A DNA stretch of 64,000 nt from Lepiota brunneoincarnata (taxonomy: Eukaryota; Basidiomycota; Agaricomycetes; Agaricales; Agaricaceae), in assembly GCA_023014365.1 (NCBI GenBank), contig JAEBUN010000005.1, positions 1,054,001-1,118,000 of the forward strand, in the 5' to 3' direction. Under the pieces are notes generated by a model, which was not told the origin of the DNA, searched no databases, and was given only the letters and a program-made list of their open reading frames with translations. This document shows positions 46,404 to 58,764 of the stretch, in pieces (position 1 is the first letter of the stretch; each line of letters begins with the position of its first letter). The position numbers and the translations under genes are program-made.

Positions 46404-48566
46404 ATGGAAAATGAATCCACCTTTGTCGCTCCGGAAGGTGTCTACTCCGTTACGGAGGAGCACAAACCCTCTCTTGCCCAGTCCCACACCGTCGCAGCCA
46501 ACCCCGTCGTCTACCCTACAAAAGTCTCAAGCGTCGTCGTTCGCGTCCCAGCCGCGAAACAGGGCGGCGCCCCCGGCTTTGCGCAACTGCTCGGAGGGGG
46601 GGGTAAGGAGGCCAAGAAGGATAAAATTGCTGTTTCAAAGGAGGATGGGATCAGTCTATCCAGTAGCGACACTCCAGACGAGAACGACCCAGAAAGTGGA
46701 AACCTCACGAGCCCTTCATTGCCTGAGCATCAATCTATCTTTTCGCCTACGTCGGGTCTTGGGAGGAAGAAACATGGTGCTAGACCGAAGCATAACATGA
46801 GGACCACGTCATCGACCTTTGTTACCCGGATGCAGACTGGCGAAGGCTGGTCGAAGACCCTACAGTCCAAGCAAGGAGACATCACTCTACTTTGTTACAA
46901 TATTGCGAGGGGGTTCCTGTTCGTTGAGGCTGGCTCCAAGGCAAAGGTATGCTCGGTCTCTCAATCCCGCTCTTGACGCTAAGCACTCACGCAGGAACCC
47001 CTTGCAAGAATCACATTTGCTGCGTATCCAACTTGTCATGACATTAATCAGTCGACAGCTTCTTACGAACACCTTGATGTGATAATCGGATTTAGTACTG
47101 GGGATCTTGTATGGTTAGGTGCGTCTATCGCCTTTAGCAAGTGATCCTGATCTGATTATGAGCATTTCATAGATCCTATCACTTCACGCTATGGGCGCCT
47201 TAATAAACAGGGCTGCATATCAAATTCCCCATGCACCGCGATACGTTGGGTCCCCTCGTCTTCGACCCTATTTCTCGTATCCCACGCAGATGGCACAATT
47301 GTCGTCTATGATAAAGAACGCGACGACGGCACTTTTTCCCCGCAAGAACCCACAGGCGGGAGGTCTAGCTTAGACATCAGCGGAACTGCAACCCTCGAAG
47401 AGGCCGCGGCGCTGCTGCAGAAGGATTGGGACCCTACAGACAACATCTTTGTCACAATGCCACCATGGCACCCTGTCACTACCGGAGCCGTTGTCAATGT
47501 GGCCGGAAAACTCGACAAGGACAAGGCTGCCAAAAACCCTGTTAGTCACTGGCGGATTTCTCGCAAGGGTGTTGTAGGTGAGTCGTTGCTTACACTAGCA
47601 ACACCGTTGAGATTTTTTCTTTACCCATGAAATAGATTTTGTCTTTTCGCCTGACGTAAAATATGTTGCGGCAATTTCAGAGGATGGATGTCTGAGGGTG
47701 ATTGATGCCCTTGCAGAACAGTAAGAGTCGAAGCCATCCGCTACCCGGAAGCACCCCTCAGTTCTTTGCCATAGGCTCGTCAACTGCTATGCATCGTATT
47801 TCGGGGCACTGACTTGCGTTGCGTGGTCACCAGATGGACGTTTTATCCTCACTGGTGGCCAGGATGACCTCATTACCATCTTTTCCCCATGGGAGCAACG
47901 TGTCGTGGCTCGGTGTCAAGGTCATTCCTCATTCGTGTCCAGCATAGCCTTCGATGACCTGCGTCACGACGGGCGAACTTATCGGTTTGGTAGTGTTGGA
48001 GAAGACAATAAGCTCATCCTGGTCAGTATATATCTTTTACCAGCCCTCAGAAAGGCCACTCACCTTTCGCCGCTCAGTGGGATTTCTCTAGCGGTGCCCT
48101 ACATCGCCCTAAATATCAGGTATGTAATTCCAGACGCATCCCACCTTGCATTATACCGAGCCGGGTTCTAAGGCCGCCCATCACCAACGCATGTCAATAT
48201 CATCAACTACCTCACTTGCCTTCCGACGCGACAAGTCAGCGTCATATCTACCCACAGGCCCACAGCTCGGTTCAGAGGGCACGCCACCACCACGTTACCG
48301 TCCCGCACCATCCCGAAACGAGGTCGCCATCGTTCAGCCCGTCCTTGTATGTTTTACCGGGCAGTGTTTCCCCTCGCATATACTGACTTGGAGGGGTTCA
48401 GGTTAAACCTATTGAATGCGATCTATTAACGGACATTGCCTTCCTTCCCCGATGCATACTTACTGCAACCAAGACTGGTCACATCAAGCTCTGGGTCCGG
48501 CCATTGGCGTCACGCAGGGATAACGCTAAAACCACACTACCCGATGTGCAAAACTTGATATCTTAA
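46404..48566 (+). CDS. creC: WD40 protein CreC/WDR20 family
   Basis: Partner of a deubiquitinase (CreB, USP46/USP12 type) that in Aspergillus works in carbon catabolite repression. The protein starts MENESTFVAPEGVYSV. It has a fungal Ser/Gly-rich N-terminus, then SSTFVTRMQTGEGWSKTLQ, ASYEHLDVIIGFSTGDLVWL, GRLNKQGCISNSPCTAIRWV, HADGTIVVYDKERDD, FSPDVKYVAAISEDGCLRVI, YFGALTCVAWSPDGRFILTG, GQDDLITIFSPWEQRVVARC, and GHSSFVSSIAFDD. It ends LPRCILTATKTGHIKLWVRP. The six to seven WD repeats with a long insert are the WDR20 arrangement. Seven or so introns. Stop TAA at 48564-48566. Confidence 0.88.
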
Positions 48567-48799
48567 TGTATTTGTACCGGGGACTCCGTTCTTTGATCAA
48601 GTTCAGTTGGATACCTAATTTAATATTTATACCATCAATATTTACTCCTGTTTATTTCGGAAGTGCAGTCATTTGTCTGTGGCCCGCAACAAATGGACCC
48701 ACCAAAGGGATGCCAGTCGTAACGGCAACACTCCTTCGTCAACCTTCTCATTTCCCGCTCCTTCTCCCGAAACAAAACCCACCACACCCGATACCTGTC

Positions 48800-49308
48800 C
48801 CTCGAAAACGTGTATATGCGCATATCAATGCAATACGGGATTTGCAACGCGAGATGGACGACCTAAGTGACGAGGAGAACGAATTGGAAGATATCGTAGA
48901 TCTTCATCTCTACACATTGAGATCCTTCTGCTGACGAATAGCCATGGGAAGTAGACTTCGTCGATACATAACAGAGGATACTCCTTCCTCGTCCCTATTG
49001 GCAAATCCCTAACTCAGCAAGAAGAGAAAAACGACGTGCGTAATCGTGCTGCACGCGCCCCGCGGCGCCATGCTAATGGCCCCTGATACTTAGGCGGAAG
49101 ACGATACAGATGAGTCAGAATCTGGGTCTCCGGGCGCACCTTCAGCTGCCGAAGATGAAGGTGAGAATGAGTCGCAACAGGATCTAGATGCGAGTATGGA
49201 GGACCTCGATGAGGATGTAACGGTCGACACAGCCGCGGCTGAAGAGGAGGTGGATGAATTGGCTGAGGGGGATACAGAGTATGAAGAAGAGCCTTCAGAT
49301 GCAGTGTG
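48800..49308 (+). CDS. Putative APC15/MND2-like anaphase-promoting complex subunit
   Basis: Weak call. A helical charged stretch (VYAHINAIRDLQREMDDLSD) at about 48815-48875 is followed by coding-like GYSFLVPIGKSLTQQEEKND (about 48979-49035). Then comes a GTGCGT intron and a strongly acidic tail with DDTDESESGSPGAPSAAEDE and EYEEEPSDAV, ending at 49308. The hydrophobic LVPIG motif followed by a long acidic tail resembles APC15. The joins between the first piece and the LVPIG exon were not resolved and no start codon is certain. The alternative is an unrelated acidic nuclear protein. Confidence 0.4.
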
Positions 49309-49460
49309 ATCCTAGTACGCGATTTCCGCTGAAAATATTTGTTTTTCTCGATTCTCCTGTCCACCGGAGGACGGATTGACTATTGGCTTCTAGATAAATT
49401 ATCTGATCCAACATACTATACACTAAGCAAGATATCCGGTGACCCTTCTGGAACGAAATC

Positions 49461-51798
49461 TCAAGCATTATTGTCTTCGAGGACAAAATCCCATAGAGCG
49501 CGAGGGTTATGATAGTCATGGTGAATGATGTTCATTAACCACCTCTGATCTCGTATACCTTCCAGGAGCATGCGCTCCTCGGAGCCTGGGCGATAACACG
49601 ATGCCCAATCGGACCAGATGGAAAAAGCTTCCTCCTGTACGAACACCTCAACCTAAGAAGCTCGAAACCTTGGGGACCCGTATCTCACCTTCCAGGACAA
49701 GAATGATTCGCGCTCGATAATTGTGGTTTGGACGATTTCCTGACCAGGGAAGACGCCCCATGTTACAGCGTTCCTACCGTCTTCCGGAACATTGCTTCGA
49801 TATTCTCCCTGCCAACAAAAGTCGATTTACGACATCGAGGCTACTGCAACGCCCCCTTACCTGGTAGTTTCCCGCAAAGTAATGCACCCAGCCCTTCCCT
49901 TCCTCCTCGATCCTTTTCGCAACCATTTCCACATCCTTCGTTTCACAGAAGAATTCCACAAAACTTTTTTGGAAAACATAGCCTCCCCTTGGACCCCATC
50001 CAACAACTTTGTCTGAAGAACTAGCAGAGTTCACGGCTGGCTGTGATCCGATGGTCCACCACCCTCTTTTTGTCAAGTGCTCGAGTTCTGGTAGGATCAT
50101 TAGCGACTCGTGGGAGAGAGGTGTGGGCGAGAATGGAGTGCTTGATATGTTGGAGTGGAGGTATCGCAAGAAAGATTGTGTGATTTCATCGAGGGTCTTA
50201 AGGTTCTTCCACTGCTTAAGAGCCTCGTCGACCTGGTGCGTAAATTTCAGCCTTTTTATAAACCCCCAAGGTCATGAAATTCTGCCCACTCACTGCGATA
50301 CCTGAACCTCCCCATGGATCTTGAGCGCCAAAAGCGGGACTCTTGAAGTCTCCAAATCGGCCGTTTGGAAAATCATCCCAAGTCGACGCGTTGTTCAACT
50401 CTCCTCGACCAACTTCTCCATTCGTCACTTCATGAGACACTAGCATTTGAGTTGCGTCATATGTTGCTGTTGTCGCAGTGACGACAAGCTCCGAGTCCAC
50501 TTCAGATGACGATGGCCTGCTGGATGCATCCTTTCCAAGACGGTCAGTAATTTTCCAAGTAGCCCCAGAAAGGCTCACAGCGATGAGGCGATTGTGGTGT
50601 GAGGCCGATACCCCCGTCCACTGGAGTTTTTCCAGCACCCGTTGCACGCTCTTTTCGAGGTTGAGGGTACAGAAATGGACGCCCAGGACTTCTCCGGAGG
50701 ACACTAATTTGCTAATCATCTCTACGGCGAGGTCCACGCCGTAGTCCTTGACTTGTTGATCATCATGCTGTATTAGAAATCAGTGACGACCACAAGAGAG
50801 AGGGATTATGGGGCGCACACTAATGGACTTCAACGCCGCCAACACGTGTTCTGGAACCCTTGTCCCGGTCAACTTGGTCAGTCGTTGGAAGGAGCTGTAG
50901 GTCTGTATGGGCATAACACAAGGGATTATAGGAACAATAATCCCTTGATCCACCGTCAAGTAGCCTGGCATATTCAATACATATCGGGCTTACCGTTTTG
51001 CCGGACTTTCTGGAGCCACTGAAGGAATCTATCGACATCGTAAAAGAGCTGTGTCACGATGAAATCAGCACCGGCATCGACCTTGGCCTTGAGATAGTCG
51101 AGCTCTTTCTCTTCGTCGGTGATCCCATCTGGATGCCCGTCAGGGTAAGCTGAGGTATTTTTAGCGCGATAGATTGAGTAGGAAGCGTTGGACGATACCT
51201 GCTATTCCAATGCAGAAATAATCACCGTAGGACTCGCGCAAGTATGTGACAAGATCAATCCCATGTACGAATCGTGGGTCGGAAGGAATCCACTCTTCTT
51301 GTCCTCTCGGGGGATCTGTAAAGCAAGTGTCGGACAGATTTACATGAGTTATATTTGCATACCTCCTCGCAACGCGAGAATGTTTTCTATGCCGCGTCCC
51401 CTGGCATCCTATACCCCGCATAAGCGATTACGTTGATGAATGGGGCCAATTCTTCACCTTTAGTGTGGCGTCTACGGAACCAACCCCCATATTTGTGCAT
51501 GTAAGGTGTAGCAGAGTCTCAAACCCATATTCCTTCTGCGTCAACGTTGCGAGTGCCAAGCTCCTCTCCTTTGTCCCACCACCTGCACCCCATGTGACGC
51601 TAACACCAAGTGGTCCAAGGGCCGCTAGACGCGAGATTCTTGAGGCTAGATTCTCGAAACCCTAAACACCCATGCATGAATTCTCTGTCACGGGAGTGTT
51701 GAGATAAGACACACCCTGTCTGTACGCGGGGGAAAGAACTCAAATGTGTAGAAGGGTCTATTAGAAGGCTGCTGAGCGATTTTGTGGGTGAACTTCAT
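49461..51798 (-). CDS. Methylenetetrahydrofolate reductase
   Basis: Reduces 5,10-methylene-THF to 5-methyl-THF for methionine synthesis. N-terminal catalytic TIM barrel with FAD: MKFTHKIAQQPSNRPFY, TFEFFPPRTD, GPLGVSVTWGAGGTKERSL, ETLLHLTCTNMGV, NILALRGDPPRGQEEW, YFCIGIAGYPDGHPD, KVDAGADFIVTQLFYDVDRF, IPGIMPIQTYSSFQRL, VEMISKLVSSGEVLGVHFCT and LNLEKSVQRVLEKL. The C-terminal regulatory half reads SPAFGAQDPWGG, YLHSNISSTPFSPTPLSHES, GWGPRGGYVFQKSFVEFFCE and GNAVTWGVFPGQEIVQTT, ending FVLEDNNA. Both fungal paralogs (MET12 and MET13 types) share this layout; I cannot assign which. Divergent from RAB6 with about 128 bp between ATGs. Confidence 0.93.
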
Positions 51799-51888
51799 GA
51801 TCAGTTGCAGGCGTATCAGCATCTCTCAATTAAATTAAGTTAACCGGAGTGGTCACGTGTATGTCCATAGACACGGCAGCAACACTAG

Positions 51889-52849
<961 letters not shown>

Positions 52850-53038
52850 TGGAGATCACTTCATGATGTATATAACCCCTCCCCAGACACACATACACAC
52901 ACACACATTACCTATGATACCAGTTCTATGACATAGTCGGATATGAGCCCAGGCTTGATCAACTGGTTGCATCTAGATTAATTCAAGCAATTTCATGTCG
53001 ATGGTGTATGCGGTACATGCCTCTTTACTCGGAATGGA

Positions 53039-54511
53039 TCAGCCCCTGTTCATTGTATTACCAGCCCCTCTTGGATGGTCGTCTGTGTATTGAGCCCAGT
53101 TTTCGTCCTTCTGACGTTTCTCTTCCGCCTTTGCTTCACCCTCGATTGTACCATCCATCTCGGAGTCGACCGCAAGCTGTTCAGACGTCGTGGGTTCGCT
53201 GAGAGATGCAGGACTTGAACATCATCAACTTTGAGTCAACGGAGAGACTTTAAAATGCTTACCCGCCCCGAGTGATGATATTTCCCCTTTCCCTCTCGAT
53301 CGCAAGATACTCGTCCACAGTCATCGTAGGCAGGTTATGCCCCGGCCCGAATACCTGAGCTTGCAATCTGGCTCTCTCGACCAGATCGGACGGGAGAATT
53401 GTGAACGGGCGCAGGGGCTACAAAAATTCGGCTCTACCCTCAAAAGCACCAAACTGAAGTAGCAACTCACCCGTCCTTGTTGATCCAACAAGGGACTCTT
53501 GCCGTCTGACCCCTTCCTTCCAGCAACGGGTGCATCTAAGCGCCAGGCGTGCTGCTGATCATTCCCCTCTTCTTTCCCTCTTCCCTCTCGCTCGTCTTCT
53601 AACAGGGGCACCTCAGAAGGATGGGATGGTGCATGCCGGAGGAGTTCCAGCTCTTGCGCCATGCTCTCCAGCTGGTTGTGTGTCTGGGCATAGAGTATAC
53701 GGAGGAGGAAGATTGTGGTTTCGCGGAGGATGTCGTCTGTATTCGAGTCTAGGTCTTGTTCTGACTCATTAGATGTGGGTGAGGTTGAGGAGGGAAGGAG
53801 AGAAGCGACGAGGTCCAATTCGGTTGGGGAGTCAGCGGGGGATGAGGCGGAGAAATTCCTTTGTTTTTGGAGTACCTAGAGAAGGTAATGTCTGTGAAGG
53901 GGTAAAACACAAGGACCATAAAAAGCACACCTGCATTCTATCTTTGATCTCTTTAGTCTTTTTGTACTGGTTCACCTTTCTCTCCCTCCGTTTTGCTGGG
54001 TCCGTCAACGCGGATGATTTATGGGAATACAAGTCCTTCTCCTGTTTTGGGATGATATCATAGTGCTCTACCTGGTACAAAAACGCTTGAAAGTGTGCCT
54101 AAGAAAGTATGGGAACTGAAATAAACGGAGGCACCAGGAGGAGGGAGGGATGGCGTACCACAGCCTTGGCAAGCATCTCCATCCGATCAGATCTCTCCGT
54201 CACGCGCACGCGATTTTCTACATCTCCCAGTGCATAAGGCAGAGTGAGATATACCAAATCCTTTGTCGGTATATCATCCAATGTCTCGTTTGGACTGAAT
54301 AGGGATAGATCGCGGATGCGGGTATGGACTTGTCCTAGGTCTGTGAGGCTGGACTGCACCAGTTCCTAGGAGGCACGTATTAGAGTTGAGCGGCGTTCGA
54401 CGTGCGAGGGGAGCCTACTTGTGTTTCATCCGCGACAGTAGGCAGATTGGACGCCCTGGACGCTGTCTCGAGGCTGCGTTTGAAGAGTGCTGGCAGTGAT
54501 ATTTCTGACAT
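53039..54511 (-). CDS. TAP42: TAP42/IGBP1 (alpha4), PP2A-associated protein
   Basis: Regulator of PP2A-type phosphatases downstream of TORC1. Start MSEISLPALFKRSLETASR at 54511. Helical N-terminal half: LVQSSLTDLGQVHTRIRDLS, FSPNETLDDIPTKDLVYLTL, and YALGDVENRVR, then FLYQVEHYDIIPKQEKDL, DPAKRRERKVNQYKKTKEIK, and TTIFLLRILYAQTHNQLESM, QELELLRH. The diagnostic C-terminal block reads PLRPFTILPSD, RARLQAQVFGPGHNLPTMTV and DEYLAIERERGNIITRG. The end is DENWAQYTDDHPRGAG, NTMNRG. The residues that contact PP2A lie in the conserved R-E-R/K-K region. About four introns. Confidence 0.93.
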
Positions 54512-54598
54512 GAGTGAGGGTGTGATTAAATGGTGGCTGTGCATCAACCGCCAACCCCTTTTGTGTGTATTCTACAATTTAATTACAAGCGGAAACGA

Positions 54599-55981
54599 TC
54601 ATGTTTGCTTGCGTCTCCGCTTGACGCGCTCAGCCAGTGTCACTCCAATTTCAGTCTCAGACTCGCGCTGCGTAACAAAAGGTGAAGCAGGAGACCGTAC
54701 TGGTGGCCCAGGCGTCAGGGGAGGTGTCGGTAAGCACTCTCCCTCCTTCGATACCTCTCGGAATTTCCTCTTTGGCGTCGAAGATTTCTCCCGATGTGCA
54801 GTTAGTATAGGTTTATGATCGGCAAAAGCCTTTAAATCGGCAGTGAACATAACCTACGGAGCATGTTAAATGAGGGGGATTTAGTCAAGATAAAGCGGAC
54901 CTTACCGAGTGCGCCCAACCAGCATATGGTCCCCATACAGACACGAGTTTGGAATTGACCTCATCATATAACTTCGGGGTCATGGAGGCCTTTCCCGTGC
55001 CTGAACCTTTTATGGCATAGTACTTGACCGCAATCTGGTATACGTGTGTATCTACGGGGACGACCTCCTTCTATATCACTCATAAGCAAATGGAAAGAGT
55101 GCAAGACATGTAACAGACCTTGTCCAAACTCATCAGTAGGACACAGTCTGCGACCTTTCTGCCGACACCAGTCAGTTTGAGGAGCTCCTCCCTTGCTTCG
55201 GCCACACTAGCCCTACGGAGCCCTCGCAGCCACCGCTCAGATGCTTCACTGGGATCATCCGGTAGAGACTCAGAACCGTGAGTGTCGACAAGGAACTTCG
55301 CGGTTTTCGGAATGAATTCTGCGCGATACCCAAAGCCAAGAGTGCGGAGGGTGGCAGCCACATCCGGTTGGGAAAGCACGGAAGGCGGCGGAAAGGGGTG
55401 GTACGTCAAAAGTTGGTCAGGGTTGCTTGCGTCGGACAGGGATAAGAGCGGAGGTGAGAAGTGGTTGCAGAGAGCGTGGACCATTTTGGTTATACGAGAG
55501 ATATTGTTGTTCGCAGAGCATATGAATCTAAGGGGAAAGTGAGAGGGGGGGTAAGGAACAGATAAAGCACCTACGACACGATGTTCTCCCATGGGTCTTG
55601 CCTGAGGATGCGTATCCCGCAGAAGCGGTCGCGGAATTTCGCAAAGACCTTGTCGCGAAGAGTCCACTGATCATATAACTGTTCGAGGTCGATTTCTAGT
55701 TGAAAATAGTCTCTGAGCCAGACGAGAGTCTCTGCATCGCGCAGAGGGAGTTGTGCGGGAGTAGGCTGTGGGTCTGGGTAGACGGCACGATAAAAAAGGG
55801 TGTGGGAAGCCTGGCGTAGACAGACGACGCGATCTCGAAGGCAAAGCCGATACTCATGGGTGGGGTCTGCGGGGTCCGTGACAAGCAAAGGAAGGATTGA
55901 CCAACGAAAGGACTGACCGCACTTGAGGACGGCAGGGAGTGAGAGCTGGAGACGAGGAAGGGGGAGTGAGTAAAAAGTCAT
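54599..55981 (-). CDS. OGG1: 8-oxoguanine DNA glycosylase OGG1
   Basis: Base-excision repair enzyme with AP-lyase activity. Start MTFYSLPLPRLQLSLPAVLK at 55981, then CGQSFRW (the 8-oxoG-sensing strand), LRDYFQLEIDLEQLYDQW, GIRILRQDPWENIVSFICSA, NNNISRITKMVHALC,TLGFGYRAEFIPKTA. The helix-hairpin-helix and catalytic Lys are in LLKLTGVGRKVADCVLLMSL. The Asp loop is VPVDTHVYQIAVKYYAIKG. A C-terminal tail with FTADLKAFADH, TPKRKFREVSKEGE and KRRRKQT is basic and may be a nuclear signal. All catalytic residues are present. Start codons of OGG1 and NPR2 are only 45 bp apart. Confidence 0.94.
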
Positions 55982-56026
55982 TGAATTGGAAATTGGAGGC
56001 TTCCCTCGACACCCGCAACACCCACG

Positions 56027-58637
56027 ATGCCGCCTCTCTGGCATTGGGCTTTCAGCATGCCTGACGGTGGCGAATCCTTCCTTCCCCGCATCCAGTCCGT
56101 CTTCTACTCCGTCTTCGACGTCCGCCAGGGCCCAAAAGTCGTCTACCAGGTCCCAGAGGGTCTCATAGCCTCTTCTGGTAGTATAAATGGTCTAGCCGCC
56201 TCTAGCCCATCCGTTCCACCCACCCCCTCTGCAGAGATACCTTCGCCGTTCATCCATTCACCGAGCACACCCACGACCCCCAACACCAATGGTGTCACCT
56301 CACGCAATTCGAGCAACTCCCTGGTATCGCCCACAGCAGACCCTCGTTCCGGCGGCCGCCGTAATCTACCTTCACCGCAGGTCCGCTCAGCTTCAGTCCA
56401 GCATCCGCTCGTCAACTTTGATGATATTCATAAATATGTGATACCTCCGAGTGGGCTGTGCGGTCGTCTTGTCATCTGTTCTACTCAGAATCACCGTATA
56501 ATTGGGTTTCCCGTTGCGCTGAAAGGACAAAACTATGAACGCAACTACTTCCGCTATAATTTGTGCTTCGTGTTTGACAGGGGCGCCGACCTGAGTTGCT
56601 ATGAGCCCATAGTCCGCAAGGTTAGCCGTGTCTTGAACGCGTGTGAGGTGTGTCCTTTCTCAAATTGGCCCCGCCTGTCGCTCATCCGTATCTCAAGGAG
56701 GAATCCCACTTCTTATCTTCGCCGTCCAAGTCTCCCGCTCTCTACGCCATTCTGGAGCAACTCTATGAAGATTTAAATTCGTATGCAGAAACCTCAATCT
56801 CCATTGACCAGTTCAACTCGATAGAACTCAAGATCTTCCCATTCTACCCTAATCCCCCACCAGTCCATGACTGGATGGTCCCACTCGCTCTGATCAATCT
56901 TTCCAAACGAGTTGAGGACAATTGGGACCTCACAATGGCAAAGGTATGTCAGCTCATTGAACCAAAGCTATCGTTCATTGCCTTCAGGTTTGCGAATTCA
57001 TCGACGGCACCAACCACGTTAGCCGGATTGCTTATCTTGCCGATTGTGATATAACGCTGACACGACAGGCTATTTCACATCTATTGTAAGTATTCGTGTT
57101 ACAATGCCCCAAATGTTTTTTCCTGAAAACTACTAGGTACTACCAAGTTATAATGACGATTGATATATTCCAATATTCAAACATGTACTCCCTGCGTAAA
57201 AGTATTCAATGGCTCGCCGATGAGACACACGTAAAACAAGAATGTGGGCCATATGTCACCAAGCCAGGTGGGTGACTTGATCCCCCATTTTATCCTAAAT
57301 CTCATTTGTCAAAGGCAAACCAATTCCAGATTGGCCAAAACTTCTGCACCTCTACTCTCGACTGAAACCCGGAAAGACCATCTTAGAGTGGAAAGAGGAA
57401 TACGAGGTCGAGAAACTTGGAATAGACATCCGCCGCTTCACCAGCTTTGGAGTTATTAAGGTCAATAACCTGCAATCCGCTGTTTTTGTGATTGACATTC
57501 TCCTAGGGTTTCCTGCGACGAGTCCACCGTTGGCCAGTCTACCTTCCACCTGATCCCTCCCAACCCCAGAAGACCCCTGCAACAACCGCACTAACCAACA
57601 TCAATGCCTCTTTCGACCTTTCCAACCCCCTGGCCCGCAAACGTGGCCACAGCCTTAGTAATGCCTCTCTTCGCTTCCCCACATTCACCCAAACCCAGAT
57701 CACCGGCGACATACTCCCCGGTCCCCACACAAGCAATCCACTCAGTCGTGTGCGCCCGCAAACCACCAGCGCATCGACCCTTACGTTTCCCAGCTCCGAA
57801 CAGCCTGTATCCTCTCATGCAGCCGCTTTACACACCGGCAATGGTCTTGCTGACAATATGTCCAACCTTCCACCACCTTCCATGACGGTCACCACTCCCG
57901 CAACACACCGTGCCCGCAGAGCTAGTGCAGCCGAAAAGATTCTTGAGCAGCTCCGGCATCGTGATATCCAGAAATCAGTTGCCGCCCAACAGTCGGGATA
58001 CTCAAGTCCGAGAAATTCATGGATCCATTTCCAACAGCGACAGCCACCTGGCGGGATGGGTGATCCCAGTGATTCATCGACAACGCCTCCATATCAGAAT
58101 GGTGGTAGTGGTAATGGTATGACGCCCACGATGGGGAATTTACCGACGCCGACGTTGACTACAAGGAGCCTTCACGGGGTCGGTGGCGGGTCTGGATCCG
58201 GGCCAGTACCCGGATTAATGTCGGGTCTTTCACAGAGTCAGGCGTTGGGAATAACAGAAAATCTCGCTCGCGGCACTGCACCCGGGAAGCGCGCTGAAAG
58301 GCGTCAGTCGCTTATTTCGCCCGCTGTCCCCCCTCCACCTTCACCCGTCACATCGAAGATGGCATTGACGCCTTCGAGGCCGAGAATTTCGCGCTCTCCA
58401 TCCGCCACCCAACTTAGTCAGGGGTCTGTGCCGGGAATGAGCCAGGGGCAGGGCAGGAGCACTAGTGCGCTCGAGTATCCACCACAACTGATCCCGCTGC
58501 TTGATGGAGAGCATCATACCGATGAGTTGTGTGTCCGATTTGAGGTTGGTTGGCCATTGCTTGAACGGTGGCTGGAGATGATTGGTGGTGGGGAGATTGA
58601 GAATGAAGCGGGGAGAGTTGTTGTGATATACCGCTGA
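56027..58637 (+). CDS. NPR2: SEACIT/GATOR1 subunit NPR2 (NPRL2)
   Basis: Subunit of the GTPase-activating complex that turns off the Rag GTPase and TORC1 on amino-acid starvation. It starts MPPLWHWAFSMPDGGESFLP with the longin-like IQSVFYSVFDVRQGPKVVYQ. A Ser/Pro-rich insert follows (about 56170-56400), then FDDIHKYVIPPSGLCGRLVI and GFPVALKGQNYERNYFRYNL, IFPFYPNPPPVHDWMVPLAL, DGTNHVSRIAYLADCDITL, YSNMYSLRKSIQWLAD, YSRLKPGKTILEWKEE, and FTSFGVIKGFLRRVHRWPVY. A second disordered insert of about 290 residues (57560-58480) precedes the terminal helix pair (LLDGEHHTDELCVRFEVGWP). The order matches NPRL2 closely. Start at 56027 chosen; Met at 56057 is an alternative. Confidence 0.93.
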
Positions 58638-58764
58638 TAGAGAGGTTTCTGGTTTATCTCTTGCGTGTCTTGTGGTCGGATAATAAAAGGTAAAGCATTG
58701 TTTGTAGTTGTACAGGAAAATCCAATGGTAATCCCAGGTTGGAGAAACACGGGGACGGGATCAT

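Noticed and set aside
49700..50100. Plus-strand open frames near 49728-50024
   Set aside because: They lie opposite the MTHFR C-terminal exons (WGWGPRGGYVFQKSF region), which have family motifs.
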